Source: Armatimonadota bacterium | Lineage (GTDB): Bacteria > Sysuimicrobiota > Sysuimicrobiia > Sysuimicrobiales > Kaftiobacteriaceae | Assembly: GCA_020028455.1 (NCBI GenBank) | Contig: JAHZOA010000002.1 | Coordinates: 1 to 47,986, forward strand | Length of the DNA stretch: 47,986 nucleotides | Reading direction: 5' to 3' | Shown here: piece by piece, positions 24,356-31,009 of the stretch | How the letters are laid out: every line of letters begins with the position of its first letter | Position numbering within the stretch: the stretch's first letter is position 1 | Translations under genes and position numbers: made by a program | The notes under the pieces: model-generated | Told to the model about the DNA's origin: nothing | Seen by the model: the letters and a program-made list of their open reading frames with translations, nothing else | Database searches by the model: none

Positions 24356-25680
24356 GTACATTACGAGAGGGCGCCGTCGAGGTCGTCCGGCGGTTGCGCG
24401 CTGGGGGATTCGCAGCATTTTGGGTGGGTGGCTGCGTGCGGGATCTTGAGATGGGACGAGAGCCGCACGACTACGATATCGTCACAGACGCGCGCCCCGA
24501 GCAGGTCGCATCGCTGTTTGATGATGCGGTTGCTGTGGGCGCGGAGTTCGGGGTCGTCGCCGTATCGTCACATGGCCATCAGTACGAAGTGGCAACGTTC
24601 CGCACCGAAGGACCCTATCTGGATGGTCGGCGTCCATCGTCCGTAAGGTTCGCGACAGCCGAGGACGACGTTCGTCGCCGCGATTTCACGATCAACGGGC
24701 TACTCCACGATCCTCTTTCCGGGCAGACGATCGATCACGTCGACGGGCGGCAGGACATTAAGCGGCGGATCATCCGGACGATCGGACCTCCGCAAGAGCG
24801 GTTCGCCGAAGACTACCTGCGCCTGCTCCGCGCTGTGCGGCTGGCCGCCGAGCTCGATTTTACGATTGAGCCCCAAGCATTCCGTGCCATCACCGCGCTG
24901 GCTCCTTCCATTGCACGGGTCAGCGCGGAGCGAATCCGGGACGAGTTGTTTCGCCTGCTTGTCGCGCCGGGCCGGAGCAAGGGCGTGCAGCTCCTCGACG
25001 AAAGCGGCCTCTTGAAGGTGATCCTGCCGGAAGTGGCGGCAATGAAGGGTGTGGAGCAACCTCCCGAGTTCCATCCAGAAGGTGATGTCTTTGTACACAC
25101 GGTCCTTGCATTGGGGCACCTTCGGAATTCCTCGCCGGAACTCGCGCTGGCCACGCTACTGCACGATGTCGGAAAGCCACCGACGATGACGCGAGAGGAC
25201 CGGATCCGTTTCAATAACCACGACGAAGTCGGCGCACAAATGGCAGAGTCCATTTGCCGGAGGCTCCGGTGTTCAAACGAGCAGATGGACCGAGTGGTCT
25301 CGCTGGTCAGGAATCACTTGCGCATCAAAGACCTTCCGAAGATGCGGCCGGCGAAAGCCGCCAGGTTCCTGCTGCAGCCTGACGCCGCCGACCACCTCGA
25401 GCTGCACAGAGTCGACTGTCTCGCAAGCCATGGGGATCTGAGTGTGTGGGAATGGGCGGTCAAAGCGCAGCAGGAGCTCGCGGCGACGAAGCCTCTGCAA
25501 GCCAGGCTGCTGAGCGGGGACGATCTTATAGAGTTGGGTTTACCGCCCGGACCAAAGTTCAAGGAAATCCTCGAGTACGTCGAGGATGCGCAGCTCGAGG
25601 GGCAGGTCAGTAGTCACGAGGAAGCCGTGGCTCTCGTCAGGCGAGTATTTCCGACCGGGCCGCGGTCGGGTCCGCGGTAG
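24352..25680 (+). CDS. cca: CCA tRNA nucleotidyltransferase / poly(A) polymerase family with HD domain
   Basis: Adds or repairs the 3' CCA end of tRNAs. The class II nucleotidyltransferase head has FWVGGCVRDLEMGREPHDYDIVTDA, with the DxD metal pair, and RRDFTINGLLHDP. A neck helix region EDYLRLLRAVRLAAEL follows. The C-terminal half contains an HD phosphohydrolase motif, TLLHDVGKPPTMT, as in the CCA enzymes of many Gram-positive-type bacteria. At 442 residues length is normal. The GTG start overlaps the protease stop as GTGA. A poly(A) polymerase role cannot be excluded from sequence alone. Confidence 0.93.
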   Translation: MSTLREGAVEVVRRLRAGGFAAFWVGGCVRDLEMGREPHDYDIVTDARPEQVASLFDDAVAVGAEFGVVAVSSHGHQYEVATFRTEGPYLDGRRPSSVRFATAEDDVRRRDFTINGLLHDPLSGQTIDHVDGRQDIKRRIIRTIGPPQERFAEDYLRLLRAVRLAAELDFTIEPQAFRAITALAPSIARVSAERIRDELFRLLVAPGRSKGVQLLDESGLLKVILPEVAAMKGVEQPPEFHPEGDVFVHTVLALGHLRNSSPELALATLLHDVGKPPTMTREDRIRFNNHDEVGAQMAESICRRLRCSNEQMDRVVSLVRNHLRIKDLPKMRPAKAARFLLQPDAADHLELHRVDCLASHGDLSVWEWAVKAQQELAATKPLQARLLSGDDLIELGLPPGPKFKEILEYVEDAQLEGQVSSHEEAVALVRRVFPTGPRSGPR

Positions 25681-25728
25681 AGGTCTGATTTAAGAAGTAG
25701 GGAAGTTAGGACGCGAGGTGATGCGACG

Positions 25729-25875
25729 GTGTCGGAACTAGAAGTCGTCTATATCTTCCTCGCGCTCCTCGGATTATTCATCGTTATCGGCGCACTGATT
25801 CCGAAGTATCTGCCCTCGCTCGTCCGCTACCTTGACAACAACGTCCTCAAGGAGAACAGGAAGGACCATCACTAG
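25729..25875 (+). CDS. Small single-span membrane protein, unknown
   Basis: A 48-residue ORF I do not recognise. It begins MSELE, runs through one hydrophobic helix (VVYIFLALLGLFIVIGALI) and ends with a charged tail (KYLPSLVRYL, then DNNVLKENRKDHH). It starts with GTG, and GAGGTGAT lies about 8 bases upstream. It follows cca by 48 bases and precedes the GGGATAAA hairpin and terminator. The clear membrane segment, ribosome binding site and the repeat beginning just after the stop, as elsewhere in the window, argue that it is a real gene. Confidence 0.65.
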   Translation: MSELEVVYIFLALLGLFIVIGALIPKYLPSLVRYLDNNVLKENRKDHH

Positions 25876-25880
25876 AAAAC

Positions 25881-26001
25881 GGGATATGGGATAGAGGGAT
25901 AAGGGGGATAAGAAGCTGCCCTGAAAAGCTGAGGCCTGGGAGCGAATCCCAGGCCTCTTTCATCTTGAACCTTATCCCTTTATCCCATATCCCTTTCTCC
26001 C
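25881..26001. repeat. GGGATAAA paired repeat flanking a terminator
   Basis: Left arm 25881-25912: GGGATAT, GGGATAGA, GGGATAAG, GGGGATAAG. Right arm 25971-26001: CTTATCCC, TTTATCCC, ATATCCC, TTTCTCCC. Same family as 5516-5606. Here the arms enclose an intrinsic terminator between two convergent genes. Confidence 0.9.
25931..25960. terminator. Bidirectional intrinsic terminator
   Basis: An 11-bp perfect stem (GAGGCCTGGGA and TCCCAGGCCTC) with a GCGAA loop, followed on the plus strand by TTTCATCTT and on the minus strand by AGCTTTTC. It lies between the converging cca/small-protein unit and fbp. Confidence 0.88.
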
Positions 26002-26013
26002 GCAGTTGGCGTG

Positions 26014-27174
26014 TCAGTCGGGATCGTCAGCAGTGACGGCTGCTTCCCGCGTTGCGGCCGTTATCCCCTGACCGTTTCGCACCGCGAACTCGGGATCCAA
26101 CTTTCGCAGCCTAGCCACAATTCCGCCGTACTCGAGCTCTGACATGGGCAGCATCGCCGGTTCGAAGAAGCCTTGCCGGCGCATCTCAATGGCTTTCTCT
26201 GCGATCCGGTCCCGGACCTGATTCCAGAACGGATCAGCGAACAGGTCGACGGGCGCCGTGAGGATGCCATCATGCATCGAGAACCCAAGCGCTGAGACCA
26301 TCGGGCAGCAGAAGAACGTCGACGCCGGCGTGTTCATTGGAACCGGCATTAGCGGCAGGTTGTGGCTGCCGCGTGTGTCCCCGCCGACGAATGGCGCCAC
26401 CGCGAATGCCGGGCCGAACTCCTCGGTGGCCGGGAAGATCTTCTGCACCCGGATCACGGCCGGCGGGTCATCCTTTCCCACGTAGCGGCCCGCGATATTC
26501 CGCAGCCTCGTCGTACCGACCGCGGCCGCCTGTTCGTTGGGATACTTCCGAGACCAGATGGCCTCGATCGCATAGCGGTTCGTGTCACGTAGAAGGGAGG
26601 CAATATCGTACAGACGCTCGGGCGCTTCCAGCACAATCACCCGATCGCCTTCGGTGTGGTCCATGTCCATGATGTGGAAGGTGAAGCCGTCGTGCAGTCC
26701 TTCGGAGAGCATCAAGCCGGGAGAGTACATCGGGTCGGCGAATGCCAGGTACAGCGGCAGGTTGAACGCGCCTGGGCCACACTTGTCACCCAGCGTCACC
26801 ATGAACGCTTCGCTCGGCCTCTCATCCAGCTCAATCTCCGCGCTCCCCGGTCCGAGCCCCCGGACGTTACCCGAGAACGCCTCCTTAAGAAGGTCTTGTC
26901 CGGCGCCGTACAGACCTTGGCTCTTCGCCTTATCGGTGGCTTTGATGAGCGCGTCCCACGCCAGCTGGTGCACGTCCGGGCTATCTTGACCTTTCGCGTG
27001 GGTCATGATCATGGCGATGTCGTCGCCGGTGTGACACACAAACGCGTCGATCAGGAGTTTCTTGCGCTCCCGCTCGACGCGGTCTCTGACGATGCCCAAG
27101 ATCTCGGCGCTGGGCATGGTGTGGCCGCCGATCGCGCCGATGTCGGCCTTGATCACGCTGATAGTGACGCGCAT
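26014..27174 (-). CDS. fbp: Bifunctional fructose-1,6-bisphosphate aldolase/phosphatase (archaeal type)
   Basis: Gluconeogenic enzyme that both condenses triose phosphates and removes the 1-phosphate, giving fructose 6-phosphate in one active site (class V FBPase family). It starts MRVTISVIKADIGAIGGHT, with metal ligands Asp11, His18 and Asp51-Asp52 (HTGDD). The aldolase Lys234 and Tyr231 are in GRYVGKDDPP. Other landmarks are GDKCGPGAFNLPLYLAFADP and GGDTRGSHNLPLMPV. Length (386) is normal, with a short extra tail. AAGGAGG lies upstream of the ATG. The family is typical of archaea and deeply branching or thermophilic bacteria, which suggests a thermophilic or autotrophic ancestry. Confidence 0.96.
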   Translation of the reverse strand: MRVTISVIKADIGAIGGHTMPSAEILGIVRDRVERERKKLLIDAFVCHTGDDIAMIMTHAKGQDSPDVHQLAWDALIKATDKAKSQGLYGAGQDLLKEAFSGNVRGLGPGSAEIELDERPSEAFMVTLGDKCGPGAFNLPLYLAFADPMYSPGLMLSEGLHDGFTFHIMDMDHTEGDRVIVLEAPERLYDIASLLRDTNRYAIEAIWSRKYPNEQAAAVGTTRLRNIAGRYVGKDDPPAVIRVQKIFPATEEFGPAFAVAPFVGGDTRGSHNLPLMPVPMNTPASTFFCCPMVSALGFSMHDGILTAPVDLFADPFWNQVRDRIAEKAIEMRRQGFFEPAMLPMSELEYGGIVARLRKLDPEFAVRNGQGITAATREAAVTADDPD

Positions 27175-27227
27175 AACCTCGCCTCCTTAAAGTTCTACGA
27201 AATTGACAGGCGCCATGAGACGACGAA

Positions 27228-27272
27228 TCGACCGGCACAGGAACGGTGCCGGTCGAAGGCCAAACGGTTGGC
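27228..27272. other. Two adjacent hairpins in the fbp-parA intergenic region
   Basis: The 276-base gap between divergent fbp and parA holds a perfect 11-bp inverted repeat (TCGACCGGCAC and GTGCCGGTCGA, 27228-27238 and 27246-27256) and directly after it a short GCCAA/TTGGC stem (27259-27272). There is no T-tract. It could be an operator or part of a 5' leader. No convincing promoter pair was found; TACAAT at about 27308-27313 on the minus strand is a possible -10 for fbp. Confidence 0.5.
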
Positions 27273-27450
27273 GCTGTATGGTGGCAGCTTCACGCTCGGT
27301 GTGCTCATTGTAGCACTTTCTGTAGGGAAAAGAGGAAAACCTTCAGAAGAGTCGAACACGCAACCGAAACGGAACCAGGACCATTTTCAGCGCGACGCCC
27401 AGCGGGCATTGCCCGGCTGGGTATCAACGCAGAGACGAATCGAGCATCGC

Positions 27451-28275
27451 ATGATCTACCCTGAATCCGCGAGGGTCATCGCGCTCGTCAACCAGAAGGG
27501 CGGCTGCGCGAAGACTACCACGGCGGTGAATCTTGCCGCCTGCCTCGCCGTCAACGGTCATCGAACCCTCCTCGTCGACCTCGATCCCCAGGCCAACGCG
27601 ACCGTAAGCCTCGGCGTCGACCCCGGTAGCCAGCACCGCAACATCTACCATGTCCTGGTGGAAGTGGACCACGACGATGATGGCACGACTATACCGTCGA
27701 TTATCGTTCCAACCACCGTGGACAACCTGATGCTGGCTCCCTCCTCGATCGATCTCGCGGCCGCAGAACTGGAACTGGCCTCCCGCATCGGCCGGGAGCG
27801 GGCTCTGCGCAAGCGCATGGGCCCCGTGCTCTCAGAGTATGAATACATCGTCCTGGATACGCCCCCGAGCCTGGGAGTCCTGACGCTGAACGCCCTGGTC
27901 GCGGCCGACGCGCTGATCATCCCGATTCAGACGCATTACTACGCACTACTGGGGATGCGGCAGTTGCTGCGGACCTTGAAGATGGTGAGGGAGGAAGTGG
28001 GGCACAACGTCGAGATCCTCGGCGTACTACCCACGATGTACGACTCCCGGACGAACATCAGCAAGGAGATCTTACAGGGCATTCAAGACTTCTTTGGCGA
28101 GAAGGTCTTCGGCACCACGATCCACTTCAACATCAGACTGGTCGAGTCGTCGATGGTCGGCGTCCCATTGTTCATCCATGACAAAGCATCGCGAGGCGCG
28201 CAGGAGTATATGGCGCTGGCCAAGGAGGTCGTCAAGCATGCGGAAAGAACGCGAGGAGCTGCGGCGCGGACTTAG
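27451..28275 (+). CDS. parA: ParA/Soj family ATPase
   Basis: Dimerising ATPase that positions chromosomes, plasmids or large protein cargo by ATP-dependent DNA binding. It has the deviant Walker A KGGCAKT (16-22, with both signature lysines), LLVDLDPQANATVSLG, the Walker B YIVLDTPPSLGVLTLNAL, and PIQTHYYALLGMRQLL near the dimer surface. I start at the ATG giving MIYPESARVIALVNQKGG; a longer frame runs back over the opposite-strand fbp gene and is spurious. No parB gene or parS-like site is visible. Instead a Cys-rich gene overlaps its 3' end by 38 bases, suggesting an unusual partner. Confidence 0.92.
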   Translation: MIYPESARVIALVNQKGGCAKTTTAVNLAACLAVNGHRTLLVDLDPQANATVSLGVDPGSQHRNIYHVLVEVDHDDDGTTIPSIIVPTTVDNLMLAPSSIDLAAAELELASRIGRERALRKRMGPVLSEYEYIVLDTPPSLGVLTLNALVAADALIIPIQTHYYALLGMRQLLRTLKMVREEVGHNVEILGVLPTMYDSRTNISKEILQGIQDFFGEKVFGTTIHFNIRLVESSMVGVPLFIHDKASRGAQEYMALAKEVVKHAERTRGAAART

Positions 28276-28642
28276 ATCGTTCATCGAGGACGCGTCGATT
28301 GAGCTAGCGGAGTTCACCAAAGGTGCTCCGGCGCCGCAGACACTGCCCCCGGCGCCCAAGCCTCTGCGGGAGCCGGCGCCGCCCGAGCGTCCGATCCTTC
28401 GCCTGGTGCGTGAGGCTCAACAGCAGGATGTCGACGCACCCAAACTTCTGGAGATGACGCTGCATCTCCCCAAGAAGGGTGTGTGCGCCGCCTACTACAT
28501 CAATAAACGGTGCTGGGAGCTCCCCGACGCGTTCTGCAACCATGCGCTGCATATCTGCAGGCTGCGCGAATGCCCCGTGTACAATCTCCATCGAGAAGAG
28601 ATGGAGGGGCGATTCGCGTCGAAGTTTCGGCACCTCTGGTAA
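28238..28642 (+). CDS. Unknown protein with Cys-rich C terminus, overlapping parA
   Basis: 134 residues, family not recognised. The N terminus (MRKEREELRRGLRSFIEDAS) is a basic, probably helical segment; a Pro-rich linker (about 29-52) follows. The C-terminal half carries Cys83, Cys92, Cys100, Cys107 and Cys112 with His102, His105 and His118 (RCWELPDAFCNHALHICRLR), which looks like a metal-binding or Fe-S site. It overlaps parA by 38 bases in another frame, implying coupled translation. ParA partners usually stimulate the ATPase through a basic N-terminal peptide, so a partner role is plausible but inferred. The frame is supported by the composition beyond the overlap. Confidence 0.72.
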   Translation: MRKEREELRRGLRSFIEDASIELAEFTKGAPAPQTLPPAPKPLREPAPPERPILRLVREAQQQDVDAPKLLEMTLHLPKKGVCAAYYINKRCWELPDAFCNHALHICRLRECPVYNLHREEMEGRFASKFRHLW

Positions 28643-28687
28643 GAGCTGGAAGGCAGCTTTTCAGTTCTTCAGCTTTCCAGCTTCAAG
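28641..28687. repeat. AGCTGAAG paired repeat hairpin
   Basis: Left arm AAGAGCTGGAAGGCAGC and right arm TTTTCAGTTCTTCAGC then TTTCCAGCTTCAAG. Same family as 6801-6883. It joins two convergent genes: the plus-strand stop is at its left edge, and on the minus strand it encodes the last residues (KLES) and stop of the HAD gene. Confidence 0.82.
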
Positions 28688-29322
28688 TCGAGTAACTCTC
28701 TCAGGTCCATTATCCATTTCCAGATCGGCAATCCTCGATCGCGGACTGACGCTTCCTTCGTTCCGAATCCAATGAAGCGCGCGCCTGCGTCGCGCGCTGC
28801 CTGCGCGTCGATCCAAGCATCGCCGATCAGGTAGAAGCGGCTCACGCGATCCAGGCGATTCACGATGTAGACGATGCCGTCCGGGTGCGGCTTCAGCGCA
28901 GGCACTTCATCCCGGGTAGCCATGACCTTGAAGTGACGCTCCAGGTCCAGTGGTCGCAGCCGGTCCGCGACCCCCGCCCGCGCATTGTTGGTCAGCAGCG
29001 CCAGTTGATAACCCCGCTCGCTGAGTGAGGCAACAACCTCGGGAGCGCTCGGAATCACTGTGGCGTGTTCGAGACCTTGCCGCTCCGCCTCTCCGATGAT
29101 TTGCCACATCTGATCAGCCAATCCCAGGTTAACCTGGCTGCCCAGGGAGACCAGTTCCGGAAGGGCCAGCCGCACGAGCTCGTCCCGGGTCTGGGTCGAC
29201 GGTCCCTTTTTATATAGAAGGTCGATGAGATGGTGGCGCAGGCCGAGGAAGTCGATGTGAGAGTCGATGAGGGTGTTGTCGAGGTCGAAGATGAGGGCGA
29301 TTTCGCGGGGCGGCAGAGGCAC
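28669..29322 (-). CDS. HAD-superfamily hydrolase (phosphoglycolate phosphatase-like)
   Basis: Haloacid-dehalogenase-fold phosphatase of about 217 residues. Motif I with the nucleophile Asp is LIFDLDNTLIDS, motif II LLTNNA, motif III lysine in ALKPHPDGI, and motif IV GDAWIDAQAARDAG with FIGFG. A helical cap lies between motifs I and II, as in phosphoglycolate-type phosphatases. The start is uncertain: I use the GTG giving MPLPPREIALIFDL, since the longer frame runs through a palindrome and adds residues unlike the family. The C-terminal KLES and stop are encoded in the repeat. The substrate is unknown. Confidence 0.87.
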   Translation of the reverse strand: MPLPPREIALIFDLDNTLIDSHIDFLGLRHHLIDLLYKKGPSTQTRDELVRLALPELVSLGSQVNLGLADQMWQIIGEAERQGLEHATVIPSAPEVVASLSERGYQLALLTNNARAGVADRLRPLDLERHFKVMATRDEVPALKPHPDGIVYIVNRLDRVSRFYLIGDAWIDAQAARDAGARFIGFGTKEASVRDRGLPIWKWIMDLRELLDLKLES

Positions 29323-29364
29323 AAGAGGGGTTTCGTTTGTTCTTCCCAAAATTCTTTTCCAATT

Positions 29365-29449
29365 GGCCAGCTCTGAGGGAGGGCGAAGCCTCTCCCCGAC
29401 TACAACTAATACGGGGACCCCTCTGGCTCCGCCCTCCCTCACGCTGGCC
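29365..29449. repeat. Long imperfect palindrome between divergent genes
   Basis: Nested complementary blocks: GGCCAGC/GCTGGCC at the ends, GAGGGAGGGCG/CGCCCTCCCTC inside, then AGCC/GGCT and CCCCG/CGGGG around a loop ACTACAACTAATA. It spans 85 bases upstream of the selenoprotein gene on one strand and of the HAD gene on the other. It does not belong to the short-unit repeat families. It could be a non-autonomous element or a structured leader. Confidence 0.75.
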
Positions 29450-29471
29450 GTTGAGTTCTCAGGAGGATGAC

Positions 29472-29930
29472 GTGATTGAACAGGGCCAGCGTGCGCCAGA
29501 TTTCACTCTCCCCGACGATCGAGGCGAGCGAGCATCGCTGAAGGATTACCGGGGGCAGAAGGTGGTCCTATGGTTCTACGTCCGGGATGACACTTCGGGT
29601 TGAACAGTTGAAGCCGCCGCGTTCCGTGACGAATACGCGGAATACACGAAGCAGAACGTCGCCATCCTCGGTGTGAGCCCGGACAGTGTGGACAGCCACG
29701 CCAAATGGAAAGAGAAAATGAAGATCCCTCATGCGCTGCTGGCTGACGAGGGAGGGAACGTGGCGCAGAAATACGGGGTCTGGGTCGAGAAGACGAGCCC
29801 TTCAGGCAAGACCTACTGGGGCGTGGCCAGGACCACTTTCATCATTGATGAGGAGGGTAACGTGATGAAAGTGTTTCCGAAGGTACAGGCGCGGGGGCAC
29901 AGCAAGGAAGTACTTGCCGCTCTGAAGTAG
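29472..29930 (+). CDS. bcp: Selenocysteine-containing BCP-type peroxiredoxin (in-frame TGA read as Sec)
   Basis: Thiol- or selenol-dependent peroxidase of the bacterioferritin comigratory protein (PrxQ) family, reducing hydroperoxides. Read through the TGA at 29601-29603 it gives one 152-residue protein: IEQGQRAPDFTLPDDRGE, VVLWFYVRDDTSG, then Sec44, then TVEAAAFRDEYAEY and GVSPDSVDSHAKW. In the family this spot is the peroxidatic Cys in the motif DxTPGCTxEA. The stop-codon position, the same frame on both sides and a hairpin just downstream all fit selenocysteine. The resolving Cys of E. coli BCP is Ala here, and the protein contains no Cys, so it would be a 1-Sec enzyme. AGGAGG lies 5 bases before the GTG start. 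selA, selB, selC and selD are not in the window. Confidence 0.88.
29617..29640 (+). promoter_or_regulatory. Putative bacterial SECIS hairpin
   Basis: Starting 14 bases after the TGA, CCGCGT (29617-29622) pairs with ACGCGG (29635-29640). Two further pairs (T-A, C-G) can close an apical loop CGTGAC containing a GU step. Position and loop agree with bacterial SECIS elements read by SelB. The element is also coding. Confidence 0.72.
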
Positions 29931-29975
29931 GTCGACAGCTTGCGATCTATAGACCTTTTACCTTCGGCAATCGCA

Positions 29976-30905
29976 CTACTCCGGGCACGTCATGCAGGGT
30001 TCAGACCCAAGCTTCGGCCGTGCTTCCGCGGGTGGAGGCTGGCTGATGGCACCTGCATACACGCTTGCTAGGACAAGCCCGCCACCGAAGATCAGTGAAG
30101 GTGACATCGGGGCGCGTTCAAGTATGGCACCGAGGATGATCGCTACAACTGGGAACAGGACAAACTGATAGGATGCCGCTGATGCCGACCAGTGCTTTAG
30201 AACAAATAGAAAGAGGACGAACCCGGCACTGGACCCCAGCACGATCAGATAGCCGAGCGCGATCCAGGTACTGGCACGAACCGGGACGCTCCAGGATTCT
30301 CGTGATAGAAGCGACAGGATAACAAGGAGAATCACGCCAGCCGCCATAGCGACAGCATTCGTGCTGACCGGATGGGTCTTCGGAAAATTCTTGACGATGA
30401 TCGCCGACTCCGCGACACAGAGCGCCGCAACGACAAGGGCCAGTAAGGATAACAGGGGAACGCCTGTGCCTACCGACCCTCGGAAAATAACGGCGATCCC
30501 GATCAGGGCAACGATGCCTCCGACGAGGGCCCGCCAGCGGAACTTCTCTTGACCGTGTAGCAAGGCAAGAAGAAAAGTGAGCAATGGCGCGGAGGCAAAT
30601 ATCACGGCAGCAAGCCCGGCCGAAACGTGCTGCATTCCCCACATCGCAAACGCGTATCCTGCCCCGAACCCCAGCCCTCCGTAGATAGCCGCTCCGATCA
30701 GCGCGCGGCCTCGGGGAAGAGGGAATTTCTGGGTGAGCGCGACTGCAAAGAGGAGCAGCGCTGCCACCGCGAAGCGAAGAGTGGCGCCCCAGAACGGTGG
30801 GAGCTCGCGGAGGCTGAACCGGACAGCGACAAAGTTGGTACCACCGATTAGGACGATGGCCCCAAAGGCAAACAGCGTCAGCTGATCGGATCGCCGGTTG
30901 TCCAT
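29976..30905 (-). CDS. EamA/DMT-family transporter
   Basis: Membrane transporter of the drug/metabolite superfamily with ten predicted helices in two EamA repeats (309 residues). The first repeat includes LFAFGAIVLIGGTNFVAVRF and GGLGFGAGYAFAMWGMQHVS; the second includes LSLLALVVAALCVAESAIIV and FVLFPVVAIILGAILERAP. The repeats end in the typical AxxILxxxExx pattern. I choose the ATG giving MDNRRSDQLTL, since upstream residues lack hydrophobic or conserved features. Substrate unknown. The C-terminal tail is hydrophilic and carries two Cys (EPCMTCPE). Confidence 0.9.
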   Translation of the reverse strand: MDNRRSDQLTLFAFGAIVLIGGTNFVAVRFSLRELPPFWGATLRFAVAALLLFAVALTQKFPLPRGRALIGAAIYGGLGFGAGYAFAMWGMQHVSAGLAAVIFASAPLLTFLLALLHGQEKFRWRALVGGIVALIGIAVIFRGSVGTGVPLLSLLALVVAALCVAESAIIVKNFPKTHPVSTNAVAMAAGVILLVILSLLSRESWSVPVRASTWIALGYLIVLGSSAGFVLFLFVLKHWSASAASYQFVLFPVVAIILGAILERAPMSPSLIFGGGLVLASVYAGAISQPPPAEARPKLGSEPCMTCPE

Positions 30906-30974
30906 GCGCGTCAGAACTTCATCCCCGCTCGGGCGATCCCAGCATGAAAGAGCGCTGTAGCACAACATTCATTT

Positions 30975-31005
30975 CCACGACCGACGACCCACGACCTACG
31001 ACCGC
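30975..31005. repeat. GGTCGTA repeat array (single arm)
   Basis: CCACGACCGACGACC then CACGACCTACGACCGCGG: four to five units of the same family as 9698-9727, with the same orientation as a right arm. No opposing arm is found in the gap between asnS and the transporter gene. On the minus strand it begins 4 bases after the asnS stop. Confidence 0.85.
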
Positions 31006-31009
31006 GGTT

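Noticed and set aside
26656-27450. N-terminal extension of ParA by about 265 residues
   Set aside because: The extension lies antisense to fbp and lacks domain features; ParA begins normally at 27451.
27175-27450. A parS-like centromere site upstream of parA
   Set aside because: The 11-bp inverted repeat does not resemble the TGTTTCACGTGAAACA consensus and is a single copy.
29472-29930. Peroxiredoxin as a pseudogene with a nonsense mutation
   Set aside because: The stop is TGA exactly at the catalytic Cys codon, both sides keep perfect family sequence and one frame, and a SECIS-like hairpin follows. A random nonsense mutation there would be a large coincidence.
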